Shown in pieces: positions 22,561-22,805 of a DNA stretch of 22,805 bases (within the stretch, counting starts at the first letter, position 1; each line of letters begins with the position of its first letter). Location: positions 1 through 22,805 of the forward strand of contig CAKPYB010000046.1 in NCBI GenBank assembly GCA_934202525.1, read 5' to 3'. This DNA is from an uncultured Prevotella sp. Lineage in GTDB: Bacteria > Bacteroidota > Bacteroidia > Bacteroidales > Bacteroidaceae. Below the pieces are notes generated by a model, which worked only from the letters and a program-made list of their open reading frames with translations, searched no databases and had not been told where the DNA came from. The translations under genes were made by a program, and so were the position numbers.

Positions 22561-22805
22561 CTTAATCGCTTTCCCCATCTGATAAGCCTTCCAGAAATCA
22601 GGCACACCATATCCGAAAACATTATCGGGGTGCTGCTGATTATCGCCGGCCAATCTCACGAGTTTCATAATCTGCTTAGCCGTTTTCTGAGGCAAAGCCT
22701 GCCAGAGACACGCCACCATTCCGGCGATGAGCGGAGATGAGAAAGACGTTCCGTTATCATTGATGATATTTCCACGGCCCGTAATCACACAGGTAGGACT
22801 TCCGT
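22558..22805 (-). CDS. S8 (subtilisin-like) peptidase, C-terminal part only
   Basis: The last ~82 codons of a serine peptidase gene that continues beyond the right edge. The catalytic serine motif NGTSFSSPLIAG is visible, preceded by GSPTCVITGRGNIIND in frame up to the window end, so the in-frame GTG at 22788 is an internal valine and not a start. After the serine come VACLWQALPQKTAKQIMKLV and FGYGVPDFWKAY, the usual C-terminal helix and a short tail without an added sorting domain. In subtilases this serine works with an Asp and a His lying upstream, outside the window. The TAG stop lies inside a repeat copy. Same-strand order suggests transcription with xseA and xseB. Confidence 0.88.
   Translation of the reverse strand, partial: GSPTCVITGRGNIINDNGTSFSSPLIAGMVACLWQALPQKTAKQIMKLVRLAGDNQQHPDNVFGYGVPDFWKAYQMGKAIK

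Noticed and set aside
22558..22788. A complete small gene starting with GTG at 22788
   Set aside because: The frame stays open to the window end and reads as the subtilase segment before the catalytic serine, so this is the 3' part of a larger gene.

Overview
The window reads as chromosomal DNA of a Bacteroidales gut bacterium, most likely Prevotella/Segatella (copri-like). This rests on a SusC/SusD-type outer-membrane pair with a lipoprotein partner, a FimB/Mfa2-like lipoprotein, and promoters of the Bacteroidetes form (TTTG, about 19-20 bases, then TAnnTTTG) ahead of almost every transcription unit. The species is inferred; no rRNA, tRNA, plasmid, phage or IS gene was seen.

Layout. (1) 1-1018: a promoter pointing off the left edge, then a B3/B4-domain protein. 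(2) 1019-1524: a 22-bp-phase repeat array, then the structured 3' end of the next operon. (3) 1525-6910, minus: SusC, SusD-like lipoprotein and small lipoprotein, one operon from a good promoter. (4) 7293-8084, minus: Cof-type HAD phosphatase. (5) 8307-9206, plus: FimB/Mfa2-like lipoprotein. (6) 9372-14325, plus: TolC-like outer-membrane factor, HlyD-like adaptor and two ABC-2 permeases, a tightly packed four-gene efflux operon with no ATPase gene. (7) 14693-15793, minus: Mrp/ApbC Fe-S P-loop protein, convergent with the efflux operon across a large nested palindrome. (8) 15960-18092, plus: a GH115-like secreted protein whose central catalytic section appears to be missing. (9) 18562-19242, minus: PIN-domain toxin with a small antitoxin. 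(10) 19417-20433, minus: branched-chain aminotransferase. (11) 20622-22805, minus: S8 peptidase (partial, runs off the right edge), xseA and xseB.

Most genes are ordinary. The striking signal is between them: nearly every larger gap starts, at or within a few dozen bases of a stop codon, with a different family of short repeats or palindromes. These are a 22-bp array after the B3/B4 gene, a nested REP-like palindrome after mrp, 11/23-bp units after the GH115-like gene, GTTAAC triplets in three gaps, a REP half-element plus a 28-bp tandem array between xseA and xseB, and a 26-bp inverted repeat between the S8 peptidase gene and xseA. In three cases (mrp, xseA, S8 peptidase) the repeat touches or supplies the stop codon. 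The two REP loci share the same parts in the same order, so this is probably a dispersed element family with a preferred insertion point at gene ends. The GH115-like protein without its core and the repeat system are the two things most worth following up.
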